A stretch of 15,172 nt of DNA from an uncultured Eubacteriales bacterium. GTDB lineage: Bacteria; Bacillota; Clostridia; Christensenellales; QAND01. The stretch is taken from the NCBI GenBank assembly GCA_900546685.1, contig UREB01000018.1:1-15172 (forward strand). The letters run 5' to 3'. The notes beneath the pieces were generated by a model that was not told the origin of the DNA, made no database searches, and saw only the letters and a list, made by a program, of their open reading frames with translations. Position 1 is the first letter of the stretch. Each line of letters starts with the position of its first letter. Of the stretch, positions 12,562 through 15,172 are shown piece after piece. The position numbers were made by a program, and so were the translations under genes.

Positions 12562-13164
12562 TTCCTTTATACTTCCAAACGATTTATACAGCGCCTTGCT
12601 GATCGCCGTTCCCACAATCAGACATGCCGCACACTCCAGCACGCTGTTCAGCGTTACAAATGACAACAAAAACGCCAATACAGAGATCCCGGATTCTGCC
12701 GCCATGCCCAATACCGTGTTATAGAACAGCAGCCCCAACGAACCTACAAAAAAGATCGTATTGAGCACAGCGCCGCTCAAACTTGCCACCGCAAAGGACA
12801 CTAGCCTGGTCTTATCTACCTTATACAGCGCTTTGAAGATCAGCCCTGCCAGCCAACCCATCAGAACGCGCGGCACAAAGCATACGACGAACGTAAAAAA
12901 CCAGTTTACCTGCAGTAGCATCGCCCCCAGCGCGCTCATGCCAAAGCACTGGATAAAGCTCGTCAGCCCGAATACACCGCCCAAAATAGCGCCGGCACCG
13001 GGCCCCATCAAAATCGCCCCTACCACCACTGGGATCATGATAAACGTGATCTCCACTACGCCGGTCCTCAGATACCCCAGCGGCGTAAACGCCATCAAAA
13101 GAATGATGGCCGTCAGCAACGCCATTTGCGTTAGTTTGCGCGTCTTGTTCTTTTTGTTTTGCAT
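12556..13164 (-). CDS. ECF transporter S component, probable pantothenate transporter (PanT-like)
   Basis: The 202-aa membrane protein with about six hydrophobic segments is the substrate-binding subunit of an energy-coupling factor importer. A basic N-terminus (MQNKKNKTRKL) leads into the first helix MALLTAIILLMAF, with the small-residue pattern used to dock EcfT. PVVVGAILMGPGAGAILGGVFGLTS follows. No EcfA or EcfT gene is in the window, so it presumably uses a shared module encoded elsewhere. The ATG at 13164 has GGGAGG 6 nt upstream. It lies 48 nt after coaX on the same strand, and that linkage to pantothenate kinase is the main argument for pantothenate as substrate; another vitamin is possible. 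A GC hairpin (13180-13199) precedes the ribosome site. Confidence 0.82.
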   Translation of the reverse strand: MQNKKNKTRKLTQMALLTAIILLMAFTPLGYLRTGVVEITFIMIPVVVGAILMGPGAGAILGGVFGLTSFIQCFGMSALGAMLLQVNWFFTFVVCFVPRVLMGWLAGLIFKALYKVDKTRLVSFAVASLSGAVLNTIFFVGSLGLLFYNTVLGMAAESGISVLAFLLSFVTLNSVLECAACLIVGTAISKALYKSFGSIKEQ

Positions 13165-13179
13165 TTTCTGCCTCCCGCT

Positions 13180-13199
13180 GCCGCCCCTTTGGGTGCGGC
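13180..13199 (-). other. GC-rich intercistronic hairpin between coaX and the ECF gene
   Basis: GCCGC (13180-13184) pairs with GCGGC (13195-13199) and CCC with GGG, with one bulged base and a 3-nt loop. It lies just ahead of the ECF gene's ribosome site, without a T-run, so it may affect mRNA stability or translation rather than terminate. Confidence 0.4.
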
Positions 13200-13212
13200 G
13201 CAATATTTGTGC

Positions 13213-13983
13213 CTAGGCCTGGTTCTTTTTCCAAATCCAATGGAGCCCGCGCAGTGTCAAATACGGCTCCAAACGATGCGGCGTGCGCAGATATGGCACA
13301 ATCGGCTCGGCCGCGCCTCCGGTAATCAACACATGCGGCTGCGTACCCAGTTCCTCTGTATAGCGCAACAGCATTCCATCCACCATCGAAGCCGTACCAA
13401 ATACCGCACCAGCCTTGATAGCCTCCTCTGTATTATGCCCCAGTACGCCGTGTTTTGGCGTCTGTAGCATCACATGCGTCAGCTGCTCGGTCTGCCTTTT
13501 CAGCGCATCCAGCGAAATGTCTACGCCGGCGCAGATGGCTGTGCCTATCAATGCGCCCGTTTGATCGAGTACAGTAAAGGTGGTCGCCGTTCCAAGATCT
13601 ACCACCACACAGGGAAACAACGCGTTGGAAAGCGCCCAAGCCGCGTTGGCCACCAGGTCGCTACCCAGCTTTCTCGGCTGTTCGGTCTTGATGTTTACCC
13701 CCGTCCTTACACCGGAATAAAGGCTCAACACCTGCTCGATGCCCAAAAGCGACAGCGCCTGTATCACTGCCGCCGTCATCGTCGGCACCACTGACCCTAC
13801 AATGGCAGCATGAAACTGATTGGCTTGCAAACCAAACAGCGAAAAAACGCCCTTGAGCTCCCAGGCAATCTCTACCCCTGTTCGTTTGGGGGCCGTCGCA
13901 ATCGGAGCGACAAATTTGCAGTCGTCTCCGTCAAAGCCGCCCAAACTGATATGGGTATTGCCAATTTCTACGGCTAGTACCAT
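13213..13983 (-). CDS. coaX: Type III pantothenate kinase
   Basis: The 256-aa cytoplasmic enzyme phosphorylates pantothenate with ATP, the first step of coenzyme A synthesis. Family motifs are IGNTHISLG near the N-terminus, TGVNIKTEQPRKLGSD, VVVDLGTATTF, the C-terminal LITGGAA and LTLRGL. Two motif positions differ from the usual form. The N-terminal DxGNT reads EIGNT (Glu6), and GADR reads GSDL, keeping the presumed catalytic Asp109 but with Leu110 for Arg. The ATG at 13983 is chosen over the GTG at 13989 because AGAGG is 8 nt from the ATG but only 1-2 nt from the GTG. It is first in an operon with the ECF S component. Activity is likely but the substitutions merit checking. Confidence 0.88.
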   Translation of the reverse strand: MVLAVEIGNTHISLGGFDGDDCKFVAPIATAPKRTGVEIAWELKGVFSLFGLQANQFHAAIVGSVVPTMTAAVIQALSLLGIEQVLSLYSGVRTGVNIKTEQPRKLGSDLVANAAWALSNALFPCVVVDLGTATTFTVLDQTGALIGTAICAGVDISLDALKRQTEQLTHVMLQTPKHGVLGHNTEEAIKAGAVFGTASMVDGMLLRYTEELGTQPHVLITGGAAEPIVPYLRTPHRLEPYLTLRGLHWIWKKNQA

Positions 13984-14017
13984 CTTCACATCCTCTTTCC
14001 AGGTCTATCACACGGGC

Positions 14018-14047
14018 ATTATACCTCGTACACCGCCAGGTTTTCAA
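14018..14047 (-). promoter_or_regulatory. Promoter of coaX and the ECF S component
   Basis: On the minus strand TTGAAA (14042-14047) and TATAAT (14018-14023) are separated by 18 bp. Transcription would start near 14011, giving a leader of about 28 nt with an AGAGG ribosome site. Confidence 0.75.
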
Positions 14048-14084
14048 GCATTTTCCTAAAACATTAAACTTATCTTGCAGCTGA

Positions 14085-14116
14085 AAAGAGCCGTCTGTAA
14101 ATACAGTCGGCTCTTT
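14085..14116 (-). terminator. Terminator-like hairpin after the DeoR-family gene
   Basis: AAAGAGCCG (14085-14093) pairs with CGGCTCTTT (14108-14116). After a T-T mismatch, CTGT pairs with ACAG around AAAT. On the minus strand the stem ends in a short T-run (CTCTTTTC). It would end the DeoR-family transcript ahead of the coaX promoter. Confidence 0.75.
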
Positions 14117-14123
14117 GATATTT

Positions 14124-14228
14124 CTAATATCGTCTATTTTCTTCGTCCGCCAAAAATATACTGCCCTGCAAAGGTTTATCGTCCTTTTTGTTTCTTTTCG
14201 CGCAGCATTTCTTATGTAAAAAGGGCAT
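14124..14228 (-). CDS. Possible 34-aa small protein downstream of the DeoR-family gene
   Basis: An ATG at 14226-14228 opens a 34-codon frame ending in TAG at 14124-14126. The peptide begins MPFLHKKCCAKRNKKDDKPL and is basic, with a Cys-Cys pair. It fills most of the 125 nt between the deoR-type stop codon and the terminator hairpin, which is long for an empty 3' region. Only a poor ribosome site (GAGCGG) is present and I recognise no family, so it may be an untranslated 3' region. Confidence 0.2.
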   Translation of the reverse strand: MPFLHKKCCAKRNKKDDKPLQGSIFLADEENRRY

Positions 14229-14241
14229 AGTGGCCGCTCGC

Positions 14242-15069
14242 TTATTGCTCCGTTTCGTATTCTACCAGTTCCACCTGTATCCCCATCTCTCGAAACTGTG
14301 CAATGCTTTGCGCATCGGCCTCATACCCGGTAACCAGGCAGGTCTTTACCTGTGGAAACCCTAACGACGCTAAACAGACCATCCCAATCTTAGTATGGTC
14401 GCATACAATAATTAGCTCCGAGCACGCCTCTATCATCTTATTTTTAGCGGACAATACCGCCGGCTCCCGCGCGTCCGCTACGGTCAAACCATGCTTTACC
14501 GAAAACCCATTGATGCCAAGAATTGTCTTATCCACGGAAAACTGCCCCAGGTATGCGTTGGTGGTCTCCCCTACCGAAACTGCGATCTCTCGGTATATAA
14601 CGCCACCCGATAGATATAGCGTTGCGTCTGGGTTTGCCATAAGAGTCGGAATCAAAAAGACCGAATTGGTGATGATGGTAAGCCCACGCTTATCCAGCAG
14701 ATGATTGGCCACATATGGCGTCGTACTGCCGCCGTCTATCATGAGGCTCTCTCCATCCTTGATCATTGCAGCAGCCGCCCGTCCAATGGCGTCCTTTTCC
14801 ACTGCATTTTGCTGAATGCGCCGGTTGACCGATAAACTCTCCATCATCCATTGCCGCTCATGGTTCACGGCCGCCGACTCTGAAAGTACTGCGCCGCCGT
14901 GTGTGCGCTTGATTAGCCCCTGCTGTTCCATCTTGTTAAGATCCAGCCGCACAGTCGATTCACTAACGCCCAGTTCTGCACACATCTCTCCCAGCGTTGC
15001 CGTTCCCCGTCTTTGCACAATGTTGTAGATTCTCAAGCGCCGTTCTTCCGGCAGGATTTTTTTCCCCAT
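14242..15069 (-). CDS. DeoR/GlpR-family transcriptional repressor
   Basis: The 275-aa regulator has an N-terminal DeoR helix-turn-helix (residues about 5-60; ERRLRIYNIVQRRGTATLGE, VSESTVRLDLNKMEQQGLI, RTHGGAVL). The C-terminal sugar-phosphate sensor domain carries the family motifs IDGGSTTPYVANHL, ITNSVFLIPTL, LSGGVIYRE, GINGFSVKHGLT and CDHTKIG. Such proteins usually repress a neighbouring sugar or polyol catabolic operon until a phosphorylated intermediate binds. The ATG at 15069 has AAGGAGG 5 nt upstream; an upstream in-frame ATG at 15093 lacks such a site. No target operon is in the window on its left. A strong promoter at the right edge points outward, so the regulated genes are probably just beyond it. 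The ligand cannot be predicted. Confidence 0.9.
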   Translation of the reverse strand: MGKKILPEERRLRIYNIVQRRGTATLGEMCAELGVSESTVRLDLNKMEQQGLIKRTHGGAVLSESAAVNHERQWMMESLSVNRRIQQNAVEKDAIGRAAAAMIKDGESLMIDGGSTTPYVANHLLDKRGLTIITNSVFLIPTLMANPDATLYLSGGVIYREIAVSVGETTNAYLGQFSVDKTILGINGFSVKHGLTVADAREPAVLSAKNKMIEACSELIIVCDHTKIGMVCLASLGFPQVKTCLVTGYEADAQSIAQFREMGIQVELVEYETEQ

Positions 15070-15144
15070 GGCAGCCTCCTTGCTTCTATTCAATCATAAG
15101 GAAGAAAAAACCGCAACCTTTTTGTAGATTTTTATAGTTTTTTA

Positions 15145-15172
15145 TTGACATCCTCCTATTATCTGTTATTAT
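15145..15172 (+). promoter_or_regulatory. Outward-facing promoter at the right edge
   Basis: TTGACA (15145-15150) and TATTAT (15167-15172) are 16 bp apart, with TGT directly before TATTAT giving an extended -10. It fires to the right, out of the window, divergent from the DeoR-family gene. T-tracts at 15119, 15129 and 15138 lie upstream at about one helical turn. Confidence 0.7.

Noticed and set aside
15086..15151. Minus-strand 21-aa frame upstream of the DeoR-family gene, as a leader peptide
   Set aside because: GGAGG directly abuts the ATG, leaving no spacing, and the frame lies across the divergent promoter region. The GGAGG is more simply the complement of the promoter spacer.
1..15172. 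CRISPR array, insertion sequence, tRNA or rRNA
   Set aside because: No regularly spaced repeats, transposase frame or RNA-gene signature was seen while reading both strands.

Overview
The window looks like chromosomal DNA of a low-to-mid GC Gram-positive anaerobe of the Bacillota, probably class Clostridia. The reasons are strong GGAGG-type ribosome binding sites before most genes, two lipoprotein-anchored solute receptors, a lone ECF S component, a type III pantothenate kinase, AT-rich intergenic regions and compact operons closed by strong hairpins. Placement below class is not possible from the sequence alone. I see no transposase, integrase, phage structural gene, tRNA, rRNA or CRISPR array.

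Layout, left to right. (1) 1-620, minus: a regulator-like protein with a ribbon-helix-helix N-terminus, cut by the window edge, with a consensus promoter. (2) 740-5453, minus: a complete branched-chain amino acid ABC importer operon in the order livK, livH, livM, livG, livF. It has a promoter and structured leader upstream, a strong hairpin between livK and livH, and a terminator after livF. (3) 5712-8749, plus: a Fur-family (Zur-like) regulator followed by znuA, znuC and znuB with overlapping genes. A 37-bp palindrome sits on the promoter and a UUCG-loop terminator follows. (4) 8761-10953, minus: five genes read in the order DUF2089-type zinc-ribbon/HTH protein, SHOCT-type protein, 101-aa unknown, YvlD/holin-4-like membrane protein, membrane-anchored Amidase_2. 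(5) 11179-12528, plus: a MATE efflux pump, ending in a bidirectional terminator shared with the next unit. (6) 12556-13983, minus: coaX and an ECF transporter S component, probably vitamin B5 uptake and activation. (7) 14242-15069, minus: a DeoR-family sugar-operon repressor, with a promoter at the right edge pointing out of the window, presumably toward its target operon.

Most of the window is ordinary metabolism: amino acid and zinc import, drug efflux, CoA synthesis and sugar regulation. The least understood part is the 8.8-11.0 kb cluster, where small proteins of uncharacterised families are joined in tightly packed reading frames next to a holin-family membrane protein and a peptidoglycan amidase. 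It reads like an envelope-sensing or envelope-remodelling module. That function is inference.
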